The translations under genes and the position numbers were made by a program. The notes beneath the pieces were generated by a model. The model was not told where the DNA came from. It saw only the letters and a list, made by a program, of their open reading frames with translations, and ran no database searches. DNA of 34,085 nucleotides from Pseudomonadota bacterium. Its GTDB lineage: Bacteria; Desulfobacterota; SM23-61. Location of the stretch: NCBI GenBank assembly GCA_018819135.1, contig JAHJQK010000076.1, forward strand, positions 1 through 34,085, given 5' to 3'. How positions within the stretch are numbered: the stretch's first letter is position 1; every line of letters begins with the position of its first letter. Positions 12,955-21,525 of this stretch are shown piece after piece.

Positions 12955-14406
12955 ATGGAAATAACCCTGGGGTATTCTGTAGTCCGCAATGCCCGGAAAT
13001 ACCCTCACAAAAACGCAATTCTTTGCGGGGAACAACGGCGGACCTATCAGGAGTTCAACTCCATCGAGCTTATGGAAGCCTACCTTGCCCATCTGAAAGT
13101 AGGGGCCATAACGGTTCCACTCAATGCCTGGGGCCTGGATAAAGAAATTCAACATCAAGCGGGCTTTACCGGCTGCAAGATGTTTATTTTCCATCAAGAT
13201 TTTCTGGAACGGGTGGAACAGATTCGTCCTCGTCTTCCCGAGGTCCAGGAATGGATCTTTATCGGTACCCCCCCCCCTTCTTTTGCCCGATCCTATGAGG
13301 AGTTGATCGCCCACTCTTCTCCCACCGAGCGGGCCATAGAAGTGCGCGAAGAGGATGAGGCCTTTATTCTCTTCACCGGGGGGACAACGGGCGTTCCCAA
13401 AGGGGCGGTTCTTACGCACAAGTCTCTGCTCTGGAATATTATCAACGTGACTACCGAGATCCAGAGTCCAAAGCCCGATGACGTGATTTACTTCCCAATG
13501 CCTCTCTTCCACACCGCCGCTTTGAGCAGGTTTTTGGCCTATATGTACGCCGGCGGGACGTTTATCGTTAGCCGGGAGTTCGATGCCCAGAAATGCTTGG
13601 AAATCATCGAACGCGAACAGGTCACGGCCATGACCGGTAATCCTACGATCTGGCGGGAGCTCCTCAGGGAAGTTGACAGAAAAAAGTACGATACCCGCTC
13701 CATGCGCATGTTCCTTTCTTCCCAGGGCATCCTGCATCCCGCCATGCAGCAGGCCATTAAAACCCGGCTTTTTCCCAACGCTCCAACCTATGTCAGCTAT
13801 GCCTTGACCGAAGCTTCTCCAGGCGTAACGATTCTCAAACCGGGAGATCGGCCGCAAGAACCGGCCAGTGTGGGAAAGCCCTATATGTGCACGGAAGTGC
13901 GTATCGTGGACGAGCAGGATCAGGATCTTCCCATCGGGGAGGTAGGAGAAATCATCATCAAAGGCCCCACCGTGATGAAGGAATATTTCCGCAACCCGGA
14001 AGAAACCGCTCAGGCCTTACGGGGGGGATGGCTGCATACAGGAGATTTGGGGAAATATGATGCCGATGGCTTTTTGTATTTTGTCGACCGCAAAAAAGAC
14101 ATGATTAAAAGCGGGGGTCTCAACATCTATTCCAAGGAAATCGAAGAGGTATTGGCCCGGCACGCCAAAATCGCCGAAGCGGTAATCATCGGTATCCCGG
14201 ACGAAAAATGGGGAGAGACGGTCAAAGCCGTAGTGGTAGTCAAGGATGGGGAAACTCTCACCGCAGAAGAAGTTATTCATTTTTGCAAACAGCATCTGGC
14301 GAGCTATAAGAAACCCACCTCCGTGACCTTCGTCGAGTCCCTCCCCAAGAGCAAATTTGGTGGTAAGGTCCTGAAGCGCGAACTTCGCGAACATTTCTCA
14401 AAATAA
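12955..14406 (+). CDS. Acyl-CoA synthetase (AMP-forming), with probable internal deletion
   Basis: A 483-residue ANL-superfamily ligase that activates an organic acid with ATP and CoA. Motifs: A3 LFTGGTTGVPKGA, YALTEASPG (A5), WLHTGDLGKYDADGF (A7), DRKKDMIKSGGLNIYSKEIE (A8) and the catalytic Lys region PKSKFGGKVLKREL. Near the N-terminus RTYQEFN is followed at once by SIELMEAYLAHLKVGAITVP. In relatives about 27-30 residues lie between these two elements (the helix and strand ending in KKGDRVAILLPN). The reading frame is intact, so this is an in-frame loss that removes core structure. It starts 14 bases after the dehydratase gene and likely supplies its CoA-ester. Substrate is inferred from context. 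Confidence 0.85.
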   Translation: MEITLGYSVVRNARKYPHKNAILCGEQRRTYQEFNSIELMEAYLAHLKVGAITVPLNAWGLDKEIQHQAGFTGCKMFIFHQDFLERVEQIRPRLPEVQEWIFIGTPPPSFARSYEELIAHSSPTERAIEVREEDEAFILFTGGTTGVPKGAVLTHKSLLWNIINVTTEIQSPKPDDVIYFPMPLFHTAALSRFLAYMYAGGTFIVSREFDAQKCLEIIEREQVTAMTGNPTIWRELLREVDRKKYDTRSMRMFLSSQGILHPAMQQAIKTRLFPNAPTYVSYALTEASPGVTILKPGDRPQEPASVGKPYMCTEVRIVDEQDQDLPIGEVGEIIIKGPTVMKEYFRNPEETAQALRGGWLHTGDLGKYDADGFLYFVDRKKDMIKSGGLNIYSKEIEEVLARHAKIAEAVIIGIPDEKWGETVKAVVVVKDGETLTAEEVIHFCKQHLASYKKPTSVTFVESLPKSKFGGKVLKRELREHFSK

Positions 14407-14438
14407 AGTTCAAGGTGCATTGTATAGAAATTTCCTTA

Positions 14439-14522
14439 TTGGACACAGATGAACACGGATTTTCAGGATATTAAATGCAAAAAAATAAATATCTGTGAAT
14501 ATCTGTGGAAATCTGTGTCCAA
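14439..14522. repeat. Intergenic element with 12 bp perfect inverted ends
   Basis: TTGGACACAGAT (14439-14450) and ATCTGTGTCCAA (14511-14522) are perfect reverse complements bounding 84 bases. Inside, the words GAACACGGAT and ATCTGTG recur. A larger degenerate relative bounds 22082-22346, and a single arm occurs at 4637-4648. No coding capacity; it resembles a miniature repeat element. Confidence 0.7.
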
Positions 14523-14562
14523 ATTAATTTAAAACTGATACCTGTGCCAAGGAGTGGCAACG

Positions 14563-15720
14563 ATGAAACATCCGATGTTTTCCGAAGAGCATGATTTATT
14601 CCGGGATGCGGTGCGCAAATTCGTGGACAAAGAGTTAGCCCCTCATGCCGAAGAATGGGAGGAGGCTGAAGAATTTCCCAACAGCGTTTTCACCCGCATG
14701 GGTGAGTTGGGTTTTTTGGGCCTGCGTTACCCCGAGGAATACGGGGGGCAGAATGGCGATTTCCTTTTCTCCGTCATCTTGGCCGAAGAGCTTGGCCGCT
14801 GTGGCGTGGGTTCCATCGGCATGGCTGTGGCGGTCCAGAGCGAGATGGCCACCCCTCCGATTTTCAAGTTTGGCACCGAAGAACAGAAGATAAAATATCT
14901 CCTTCCCGCCAACCGAGGCAAGAAGATTGCCTGCCTGGGCATTACCGAACCCAACGCCGGGTCGGACGTTGCTTCGATTCTGACCACGGCCAAAAGAGAC
15001 GGTGACCATTGGGTCATCAACGGCCGGAAGATTTTCATCACCAATGGCGTCCGGGCAGACTTCATCACCCTCGTAGCCAGAACCGGTGAGAAGAAAGGTT
15101 ATAAGGGATTCTCCCTTTTTCTGGTGGATAAAGGGACTCCTGGGTTTACGGTCTCCCGCAAATTAGATAAACTCGGCATGCGTTCCTCCGACACTGCAGA
15201 GCTTCTCTTTGAAGACTGCCGGCTGCCGGCGGATGCACTCTTGGGCGAAGAGGGCAAAGGTTTCTACCACATCATGTGGGAACTACAAGGAGAGAGAATC
15301 ATGGCCGCAGCCAATGCGGTGGCCCGGGCCCAGATGGCCTTTGAATTGGCCGTGAAATACTCTAAGGAAAGAATTCAATTGGGCAAACTCTTGGCCCATT
15401 TTCAGGTTACCCGCCATCGCTTGGCGGATATGGCTACGGAGATTGAAGCGGCCAGGCATCTAACCTATTACTGTGCCTGGCTTTTTCAAAACGGAGAATA
15501 TCCGGTCAAAGAAATCTCCATGGCCAAACTCTTTGCTGCGCAAATGGGCAATCGAGTGGCCGATGCTGCCCTGCAAATCTATGGCGGCTATGGGTACATG
15601 ATGGAGTACCCCATTCAAAGGTATTGGCGGGACATTCGCCTGAGTCGCATCGGCGGCGGCACGGATGAAATCATGAAAGAAGTGATCGCCAATGAGTTGT
15701 TAGGAAAAATCAAAGATTGA
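14563..15720 (+). CDS. Acyl-CoA dehydrogenase, isovaleryl/long-chain type active site
   Basis: A second acyl-CoA dehydrogenase of 385 residues from ATG 14563, which has AGGAG eight bases upstream; the GTG at 14554 lies inside that ribosome site. FAD and substrate motifs are CLGITEPNAGSDVASILTTA and LQIYGGYGYMMEYPIQRYWR. In contrast to the first enzyme, the C-terminal IYEGT motif is IGGGTDEIM, so that Glu is absent; instead WELQGERIM places a Glu at ~244, the position used as base in isovaleryl- and long-chain acyl-CoA dehydrogenases. This points to a branched or long substrate. It is separated from the CoA ligase by the inverted-repeat element, so it may have its own promoter. Confidence 0.92.
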   Translation: MKHPMFSEEHDLFRDAVRKFVDKELAPHAEEWEEAEEFPNSVFTRMGELGFLGLRYPEEYGGQNGDFLFSVILAEELGRCGVGSIGMAVAVQSEMATPPIFKFGTEEQKIKYLLPANRGKKIACLGITEPNAGSDVASILTTAKRDGDHWVINGRKIFITNGVRADFITLVARTGEKKGYKGFSLFLVDKGTPGFTVSRKLDKLGMRSSDTAELLFEDCRLPADALLGEEGKGFYHIMWELQGERIMAAANAVARAQMAFELAVKYSKERIQLGKLLAHFQVTRHRLADMATEIEAARHLTYYCAWLFQNGEYPVKEISMAKLFAAQMGNRVADAALQIYGGYGYMMEYPIQRYWRDIRLSRIGGGTDEIMKEVIANELLGKIKD

Positions 15721-15751
15721 TTTTATTCTATCCAGTTCCCGAGAGTCGCGC

Positions 15752-16735
15752 TTAATTTTTAGGCTGGTCCACATAGATCTGGTAATACTTGGCAAACGGT
15801 TCTGTGACCTTTTGGGCGTAGGAGTAGGGGTCTTTTTTGCGGGCTACAACCTGTTCGATTACCTCGTCGAAGGTCACATCGTACTTAAGCATTTTATGAA
15901 TGTATTTGGAGACTTCCCCCTCAATCAGGTTTAAAATTTCCTCTTTGGCCCGTTCGTTCCTTTTTCTTAAAAGCCCGCTCCCCCCTTGGAGAAATCGCCG
16001 ATGTTCCCAAATCTTTTCGGCAAGATCCGCTATCCCTTCACCTAAGGTGGCAACGGTTTTAACAATCGGAGTCCTCCAAGAGCCCCTCGCTGGGTTTAAG
16101 TCCAACATCAGCCTCAATTCGGTGACTACCCGATCTGCTCCCTCCCGGTCGGATTTGTTGACCACAAAAATATCTCCGATCTCCATGATCCCGGCTTTCA
16201 AAGCCTGAATCTCGTCTCCCAGCCCGGGTACGGAAATCAGCAGGGTGGTGTCTGCCGTCTTGACAATATCCACTTCATCCTGCCCAACCCCCACGGTCTC
16301 GATGAGGATAAAATCTTTGCCGAAGGCATCGAGGATTTTGACGGTATCGGCGGTTGCCCTGGAAAGCCCTCCCAGTGTTCCTCGCGTGGCCATGGAGCGG
16401 ACAAAGACCCCTTCATCATTGGTGATGTCTTGCATGCGCAATCGATCCCCCAAGAGAGCTCCGCCGCTGAAAGGACTCGTGGGGTCTACGGCTATGATTC
16501 CTACAGTACTACCTTTTTTCCGCAGTTCTTTGGTGATCTTATCAGTCAACGTGCTCTTCCCCGACCCCGGCGGTCCGGTAATCCCCACAATATAAGCCCG
16601 TCCGGTCCGGGGATATAACTGTTGCAAAGCTTCCACTGCACCGGGCATCTCGTTTTCCACCAGGGTGATCAGCTTGGCCATGGCCCGGACAGAGCCGGAA
16701 AAGGCCCCGTTCACTAACTCCGCTATACTGGTCAT
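15752..16735 (-). CDS. meaB: MeaB/ArgK-family P-loop GTPase
   Basis: A G3E-type GTPase of ~327 residues that protects and loads adenosylcobalamin-dependent acyl-CoA mutases such as methylmalonyl-CoA mutase. The P-loop is GPPGSGKS; then DPTSPFSGGALLGDRLRMQD, ETVGVGQDEVDI and the base-recognition motif NKSDREGAD follow in the usual order. The C-terminal dimerisation tail (KYDVTFDEVIEQV) is present. ATG 16735 has AGG eight bases upstream; an in-frame GTG three codons earlier is less likely. It lies 14 bases after the ATP-grasp gene. No mutase subunit is in the window, so its client must be encoded elsewhere. Confidence 0.93.
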   Translation of the reverse strand: MTSIAELVNGAFSGSVRAMAKLITLVENEMPGAVEALQQLYPRTGRAYIVGITGPPGSGKSTLTDKITKELRKKGSTVGIIAVDPTSPFSGGALLGDRLRMQDITNDEGVFVRSMATRGTLGGLSRATADTVKILDAFGKDFILIETVGVGQDEVDIVKTADTTLLISVPGLGDEIQALKAGIMEIGDIFVVNKSDREGADRVVTELRLMLDLNPARGSWRTPIVKTVATLGEGIADLAEKIWEHRRFLQGGSGLLRKRNERAKEEILNLIEGEVSKYIHKMLKYDVTFDEVIEQVVARKKDPYSYAQKVTEPFAKYYQIYVDQPKN

Positions 16736-16749
16736 CTTCTCCACCTTTT

Positions 16750-17436
16750 TTAAGCCTTCTCTTTTTCTTGGAGCACGACCAGCGCGTCAACCGCAATCGG
16801 TTGACTCCCAGAAACAATCAGCGGATTCACATCCACTTCCTTCACGGCTTCGAGTTCCAGGCCCAACCTGCCGGCATTGATCAACATCGAAACCAGTAGA
16901 TCCATATCCACAGGGGGCATGCTGCGAAACGGTCCCAATACAGAAGCTCCTTTGATTTCCTGGGCCATCTCGATGGCGTCTCGCTTCTCTAACGGGGCAA
17001 TGCGGAAAGAGACGTCTTTGAGAACCTCGGTGAAAATCCCCCCTAAGCCAAACATCACACAAGGGCCAAATTGGGCATCCCGAATCATGCCGATCACCAA
17101 TTCCCGGGAGCCCTTGACCATTTCTTGGACCAAGATCCCGTCCAAAGAAGTTTCTCCCACGCGGCTCACGATGGCATCATAGGCCCGTTCCACTTCCTTG
17201 AAGTTCCGTAGATCTACCTCGATCAATTTTTTTTCGGTTTTGTGGGCAATCTCCGGAGAACAGCCCTTGAGGACTACAGGCAACCCAATCTCCTTTGCTG
17301 CCTTAACAGCCCCGGACCGGCTGGAAACCAATTTTTCCCTTACGACCGGGAATCCGTAGGTGCTGAGCAGACGCTTGGAGTCGTATTCTGAAAGCGATTT
17401 CTGCCCTTTTTTCAGAGCTTCTTGAATCAGTTCCAT
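16750..17436 (-). CDS. ADP-forming acyl-CoA synthetase, ATP-grasp (beta) subunit
   Basis: A 228-residue stand-alone ATP-grasp domain of the acetate-CoA ligase (ADP-forming) type. It begins SLSEYDSKRLLSTYGFPVVR, has the LPVVLKGCSPEIAHKTEKKL segment, ILVQEMVKGSRELVIGM and FGLGGIFTEVLKDVSFRIAP, and ends with the metal-binding EVDVNPLIV. The reaction makes ATP from an acyl-CoA plus ADP and phosphate, used by anaerobes to conserve energy. The alpha subunit with the CoA-binding domain is not in the window, so it must be encoded elsewhere. MeaB follows 14 bases downstream, suggesting a link to propionate or methylmalonate flow. Confidence 0.9.
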   Translation of the reverse strand: MELIQEALKKGQKSLSEYDSKRLLSTYGFPVVREKLVSSRSGAVKAAKEIGLPVVLKGCSPEIAHKTEKKLIEVDLRNFKEVERAYDAIVSRVGETSLDGILVQEMVKGSRELVIGMIRDAQFGPCVMFGLGGIFTEVLKDVSFRIAPLEKRDAIEMAQEIKGASVLGPFRSMPPVDMDLLVSMLINAGRLGLELEAVKEVDVNPLIVSGSQPIAVDALVVLQEKEKA

Positions 17437-17481
17437 TCCAACCTCCGAATTGATATCAATACTGTAAGTTAATACCCCCTT

Positions 17482-17510
17482 CCCCTCTCACCCGCAAACG
17501 GGGGAGAGGG
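17482..17510. repeat. Inverted repeat between gcvH and the ATP-grasp gene
   Basis: CCCCTCTCACCCG, CAAA, CGGGGGAGAGGG forms a stem with one or two mismatches, flanked by G-rich tracts. It is the sole structure seen in the 241-base spacer. Similar CCCTCTCCC..GGGAGAGGG repeats are common between genes of proteobacteria. Without a T-run it is not a typical terminator. Confidence 0.5.
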
Positions 17511-17677
17511 CGGGGGGGGAGAAGGGAAAAAGTAATTTCCTTTCCTATCCAGTTTCTAACAACCTTCGGGTGTTTTGTCAAGAAATTCATTCCGACTCCA
17601 CCGGCCATCTTAAACGGGCACCTCGCTTTAGCCTTCAACCATAATTTTGGCCATGGCCATCGGAATGGTAAAAAATT

Positions 17678-18088
17678 TTATTTCTTTTGCTTCTTCGAGT
17701 TTTCTTCTTTTTTTTCCAAAAAATCTTCATATTCGACAGCGCTAAATAGTTCTTGTAGCTCTGATGGGTCATCGAGTTCTATCACCAGTAACCAACCTTT
17801 CCCATACGGGTCGTCATTGACCAGAGAAGGTTCTTCTTCTAAATCTTTATTGATGGAAATTACTTCTCCGCTGACCGGACTATACAACTCCGCCACGGTT
17901 TTGGATGATTCCAAGGTCCCAAAAATATCGCCTTGTTCGATCTGCGAACCTTCATCCGGAAGTTCCGTGTAAAGAATTTCTCCCATTTCTTGCTGGGCAA
18001 AATCGGTAATGCCAACCGTCCCGCGGTTTCCTGTTACCCTTACCCAGGTATGTTCTTGAGAGTAATAGAGATCTTCTGGATATTCCAT
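17678..18088 (-). CDS. gcvH: Glycine cleavage system H-type lipoyl protein
   Basis: A 136-residue lipoyl carrier. YSQEHTWVRVTGNRGTVGIT and the lipoylation loop ESSKTVAELYSPVSGEV place the acceptor Lys at 63, close to the standard position. The last ~15 residues (LEKKEENSKKQKK) are a charged tail not needed for the fold. In the glycine cleavage system it shuttles the aminomethyl group between P, T and L proteins; in anaerobes H-like proteins also serve as free lipoyl carriers. No gcvP, gcvT or lipoate ligase is present here. It lies 60 bases after efp, probably in the same transcript. Confidence 0.93.
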   Translation of the reverse strand: MEYPEDLYYSQEHTWVRVTGNRGTVGITDFAQQEMGEILYTELPDEGSQIEQGDIFGTLESSKTVAELYSPVSGEVISINKDLEEEPSLVNDDPYGKGWLLVIELDDPSELQELFSAVEYEDFLEKKEENSKKQKK

Positions 18089-18148
18089 AATGACTCTCCT
18101 TTCTTATCTGTATCCCGTCCGGATGCTTTTCAGGAAATACCCGATCCG

Positions 18149-18709
18149 TTATTTCACCCGGGTGATATATTCGCGGGTACGGGTATCAATCCGCACCACA
18201 TCTCCTTCTTCCACAAAGAGGGGAACTTGAATAACCGCTCCCGATTCCAGGGTGGCAGGCTTGGTTGCTCCGGTAGCCGTATCCCCACGGATTCCTGGAT
18301 CTGATTTGACTATCCTTAATTCCACAAACATGGGCACCTCAATGCCGATCGGGCGTTTGTTATGAAAAAGGGCTTTGATCACAATGTTTTCTTTGAGGAA
18401 ATCTTTACGATCTCCTAACTGGTCAGCCGTGAGGAAGAGTTGTTCGAAGGTTTGAGTATCCATGAAATGGAATTCTCCACCAGTCTCGTAAAGAAACTGC
18501 ATTTCTCGCTCTTCCAGGTCAGGTTTATCCACCCGGTCACCGGACCGAAATGTCTGGTCGATGACGTTTCCGCTCACCAGGCTTTTCAGGCGCGTACGCA
18601 CAAAAGCCCCCCCTTTTCCCGGCTTGACGTGCTGGAAATCGACGATGACAAAGGGTTCTCCCCCAATTTCGATCTTTAGGCCTTTGCGAAAATCTGTCGT
18701 CGAATACAT
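18149..18709 (-). CDS. efp: Translation elongation factor P
   Basis: A 186-residue EF-P with the three-barrel layout. The tip loop that reaches the peptidyl-transferase centre is VKPGKGGAFVRTRLKSLVSG, with Lys32 at the position that is modified in many bacteria. The barrel II/III signature PGIRGDTATGATKPATLESG is complete. EF-P relieves stalling at polyproline. No epmA/epmB-type modifier is nearby. TAGGAG precedes ATG. Location after a Xaa-Pro peptidase gene is a common bacterial arrangement. Confidence 0.97.
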   Translation of the reverse strand: MYSTTDFRKGLKIEIGGEPFVIVDFQHVKPGKGGAFVRTRLKSLVSGNVIDQTFRSGDRVDKPDLEEREMQFLYETGGEFHFMDTQTFEQLFLTADQLGDRKDFLKENIVIKALFHNKRPIGIEVPMFVELRIVKSDPGIRGDTATGATKPATLESGAVIQVPLFVEEGDVVRIDTRTREYITRVK

Positions 18710-18765
18710 GAACCCTACTCCTAAAAAAATATTTATTTACCAATTTTATTTTTCAGCCTTAAGAA

Positions 18766-19833
18766 TTAACGGGCTAGGATGTTTTCTTCGAGGTCCTTTG
18801 ATAGGACCGTTAACTTTTCGCATCCCCTTCCGGTGACCCAAACCATATCTTCCAAACGCACCCCCCCCCAACCGGGGATGTAAATTCCAGGCTCGACCGT
18901 GAAAACCATCCCTTCTTCTGCAACCCCTCGGCCTTGGGGTGAGATGCTGGGGGCTTCATGAATGGCCAGCCCGACGCCATGGCCTGTTCCGTGCCCAAAA
19001 AACTTGCCGTACCCTGCCCGGGAAATGACCTCGCGGGCTGCCGCGTCGATTTGCCGGAAACTTACTCCCGGGCGGATGGTTTTAAGGGCTTTCCCTTGGG
19101 CTCGCCGGACGATTTCATAAACTTTTCTCTTTTCTGCATCCGGTTGTCCCAAGATTAAAGTCTTGGTTTCATCGGAGTGATAACCCCGATAGCTGGTACC
19201 AAAATCTATGACCACGGTATCTCTCTTCTGTAAACGTTTGGCCGAAGCCGCTCCGTGGGGAAGCGCCGCCCGAGGACCTGAAGCCACGATCGTGTCAAAG
19301 GCCAATTTATCGCCCCCCCGGCGTTTCATGCGGTATTCTAAAAATTCGGCCACCGATTTTTCTCTCACCCCAGTCCGTATCCTGGATAATGTGTCGATAA
19401 AACTAACGGAAGCGATATGGACAGCCCGGCGAATTTTTTCCAGTTCTTCGGGTTCTTTGCGCACCCTCAGTTTGGAAATCTCCTGGGCTAAGGGAATGAA
19501 GGAAACACGGGTCAATTTTTCTTTCAATTTTCTGTAGTCTTCATACGCCATGGCGTTGGATTCAAAACCCAAACGTTTAATGTGCAGAGCCTTCAAGAAT
19601 TGGGTTAATCCTGAGATTTTATTCCGATATCTTTTAACGGCAGCGTTCTGAATTTCTCCGCGCGCCTGCTCTTCATATCTCGAATCGGTAAGGAAGGTGC
19701 GCTCTTGGCTGGTAACGATCAAGGCCCCATCGCTTCCTGAAAAACCGCAGAGGTAGCGGATATTTTCCCAACTGACAAAAAGAATGGCATCGACCTTTGC
19801 TCGGCTGATAATTTTATCTAAAAGTAACTGCAC
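18766..19833 (-). CDS. Xaa-Pro aminopeptidase / proline dipeptidase (M24B)
   Basis: A pita-bread metallopeptidase of ~355 residues that removes residues next to proline. The creatinase-like N-domain (VSWENIRYLCGFSGSDGALI) is followed by the metal site: VIDFGTSYRGYHSDETKTLI (two Asp), GTGHGVGLAIHEAP (His), FTVEPGIYIPGWGGVRLEDM (two Glu). I place the start at GTG 19833, with GAGG six bases upstream; the longer frame from ATG 19890 would overlap the upstream TPR gene by 46 bases. It lies 11 bases after that gene and 56 bases before efp. Confidence 0.93.
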   Translation of the reverse strand: MQLLLDKIISRAKVDAILFVSWENIRYLCGFSGSDGALIVTSQERTFLTDSRYEEQARGEIQNAAVKRYRNKISGLTQFLKALHIKRLGFESNAMAYEDYRKLKEKLTRVSFIPLAQEISKLRVRKEPEELEKIRRAVHIASVSFIDTLSRIRTGVREKSVAEFLEYRMKRRGGDKLAFDTIVASGPRAALPHGAASAKRLQKRDTVVIDFGTSYRGYHSDETKTLILGQPDAEKRKVYEIVRRAQGKALKTIRPGVSFRQIDAAAREVISRAGYGKFFGHGTGHGVGLAIHEAPSISPQGRGVAEEGMVFTVEPGIYIPGWGGVRLEDMVWVTGRGCEKLTVLSKDLEENILAR

Positions 19834-19844
19834 CCTAATCCTCT

Positions 19845-20591
19845 TTAGGAGGAAAGCGGTTCGTCTTTCGGAGCCACCGCTGCTAACCATCGCTCCAGTT
19901 TGGGCATCGTCCTCTGGTACGAAGCCGCTTTTCGCTGGGCTTCCAGTCGCTTTTGCAGGCTTATATATTTTTCCTGAACATCGGTATTTCCCGGTTCGCG
20001 CGTAAGGATTTCTTGATAGATGGAGAGGGCTTTTTCCGGGTGACCTTGCTTAAGGTAAATTTCCGCCAGCGTATCGGTCTGCATCACTTGTTTTGCTTGA
20101 TCGTCTGGGAGAGTTCCTCCATGCGCAGCGAGATCTTCCTGGGTGTCCGGTTCGGCTGGAATCGACCTCAGCTTTGTTTTCTGCTGCAGCAAATCCATTT
20201 CCAGCGGGGTTAACCCTTTTTTCGGCTTTTCCTCTTGCGGCGGAAAATATAAGGCTTTTCTGAGCACCTCTAAGGCCTGGTCTACGTTTTTCTCCTGGAG
20301 ATAGATCTGGCTCAGCAGCTTATAAACGGAGAGACATTCCTCGATGCCATCGGCAACTTTTTCTAATTCTTGCTTCGCTTGGTCAATCATCCCTTTCTCT
20401 AAATAACATTTTCCCAGAATCAACCGGCCGCAGAGAGCATCCGGCATTTTTTCTAAACCCTTCCGGCAGGTATCGATGGCCTCTTCGTAACGCCCCTGCA
20501 GTCGGTAGGCTTCGGCCAGCTGGGTAAAATAATTCGAACCCGTTACCGCACTTAACACATCCTCATGGGCGTCGGACTTTTTATCATTCAT
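19845..20591 (-). CDS. Tetratricopeptide-repeat protein
   Basis: About 248 residues from ATG 20591, which overlaps the stop of endonuclease IV (ATGA) and has GGGAG seven bases upstream. There is no signal peptide, so it is probably cytosolic. TPR units: NYFTQLAEAYRLQGRYEEAI, GRLILGKCYLEKGMIDQAKQ, YKLLSQIYLQEKNVDQALEV, and after a charged linker TDTLAEIYLKQGHPEKALSI. The linker (PQEEKPKKGLTPLEMDLLQQ) is low in predicted structure. It is a scaffold of unknown partner; position suggests co-expression with nfo and the peptidase, not a shared pathway. Confidence 0.85.
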   Translation of the reverse strand: MNDKKSDAHEDVLSAVTGSNYFTQLAEAYRLQGRYEEAIDTCRKGLEKMPDALCGRLILGKCYLEKGMIDQAKQELEKVADGIEECLSVYKLLSQIYLQEKNVDQALEVLRKALYFPPQEEKPKKGLTPLEMDLLQQKTKLRSIPAEPDTQEDLAAHGGTLPDDQAKQVMQTDTLAEIYLKQGHPEKALSIYQEILTREPGNTDVQEKYISLQKRLEAQRKAASYQRTMPKLERWLAAVAPKDEPLSS

Positions 20592-21484
20592 CGCCGCGCT
20601 CCCTTTTTCCCCCATGATAAATTGGGGCTGATTTTTCGGCATATTCTCCGAATTCGAGAAAGATTCTTTAAATCGTCTCTGGGGTTTTCTTTTGGGGTTT
20701 CCAGTATCATCGGTATACCTTGAAAAGAAGGGTGCCCGAGAAAATTCCTGAAACCTGAAAATCCGATCTTCCCTTCGCCGATATGTTCATGACGGTCCGA
20801 GTGCGAACCCAACACTCCCCCACAATCATTCAAATGAAGAAGAGACAGCCGTTCCCGCCCAATGGTACGGTTGATTTCCTTCGCCAGTAAATCAGCTTTG
20901 TCCGGGGTGCGCAAGTCATATCCAGCCGCATAGCCGTGGCAAGAATCGAAGCAGATGCCCAGTCTTTCGTTTGTTTCCACGCCGGCGATAATTTTTTGGA
21001 GTTCCTCTAAGTTTGCTCCAATGCCCTTCCCCGCCCCGGCACTGTTTTCCAGCAGGAGCGTAACCGGAACTTCCTGGCGCAATACAACCTGCAGAGCTTT
21101 TACCACTCGCTCCTGCCCGAAGGCCTTACTTCTTTCCTTGGCACTGCCCAGATGGGTGACCACGTACCGGGCCCCGATTTGAGCCGCTCTTTTGATATCC
21201 AGGGCCAAACCCGCAATGGAGCGTTGATACAGGTGCTCATCCGGTGTTGCCAAGTTAAGCAAGTAAGGAGTATGCACCACAATGGGATCGATATCCTTGG
21301 GGGTGATGGCCTCTTGAAAAGCTGCAATGGCCCGGGAGGAGAGCGGTAAGGCCTTCCATCCGCGAGGATTCCGGGAAAAAATTTGCATGGTCGAGCACCC
21401 CAATTCCCGTGCCCGGGAGACGGCCTTTTCCATCCCCCCGGAGATCGAAACATGAACTCCTAATCGGATGGGGGATATTGGCAT
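20588..21484 (-). CDS. nfo: Endonuclease IV (AP endonuclease)
   Basis: A ~298-residue TIM-barrel DNA repair enzyme that cuts 5' of abasic sites with three zinc ions. Seen: RLGVHVSISGGMEKAVSRAR, MQIFSRNPRGW, IVVHTPYLLNLA, LLLENSAGAGKGIG, GICFDSCHGYAAGYD, HLNDCGGVLGSHSDRHEHIG, ILETPKE, which carry the His, Glu and Asp ligands. Start at ATG 21484 (MPISPIRLG) with AAAGG upstream; the ATG at 21499 has no spacing to its ribosome site. First gene of the minus-strand group, behind a strong promoter at 21526-21555. Confidence 0.95.
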   Translation of the reverse strand: MPISPIRLGVHVSISGGMEKAVSRARELGCSTMQIFSRNPRGWKALPLSSRAIAAFQEAITPKDIDPIVVHTPYLLNLATPDEHLYQRSIAGLALDIKRAAQIGARYVVTHLGSAKERSKAFGQERVVKALQVVLRQEVPVTLLLENSAGAGKGIGANLEELQKIIAGVETNERLGICFDSCHGYAAGYDLRTPDKADLLAKEINRTIGRERLSLLHLNDCGGVLGSHSDRHEHIGEGKIGFSGFRNFLGHPSFQGIPMILETPKENPRDDLKNLSRIRRICRKISPNLSWGKKGARR

Positions 21485-21525
21485 ACCCTTTCTTCCCATC
21501 TCCGCCCCAATCTTTGTTGATTATG

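Noticed and set aside
12170..13018. Minus-strand open frame of 282 codons
   Set aside because: Antisense shadow of the 4-hydroxybutyryl-CoA dehydratase gene with no recognisable domain.
12883..13857. Long minus-strand open frame (324 codons) opposite the dehydratase and CoA ligase genes
   Set aside because: It lies fully opposite genes with clear motifs, has no family signature and arises from the third-position bias of the plus-strand genes.
17482..17510. Intrinsic terminator after gcvH
   Set aside because: The stem lacks a following T-run on either strand.
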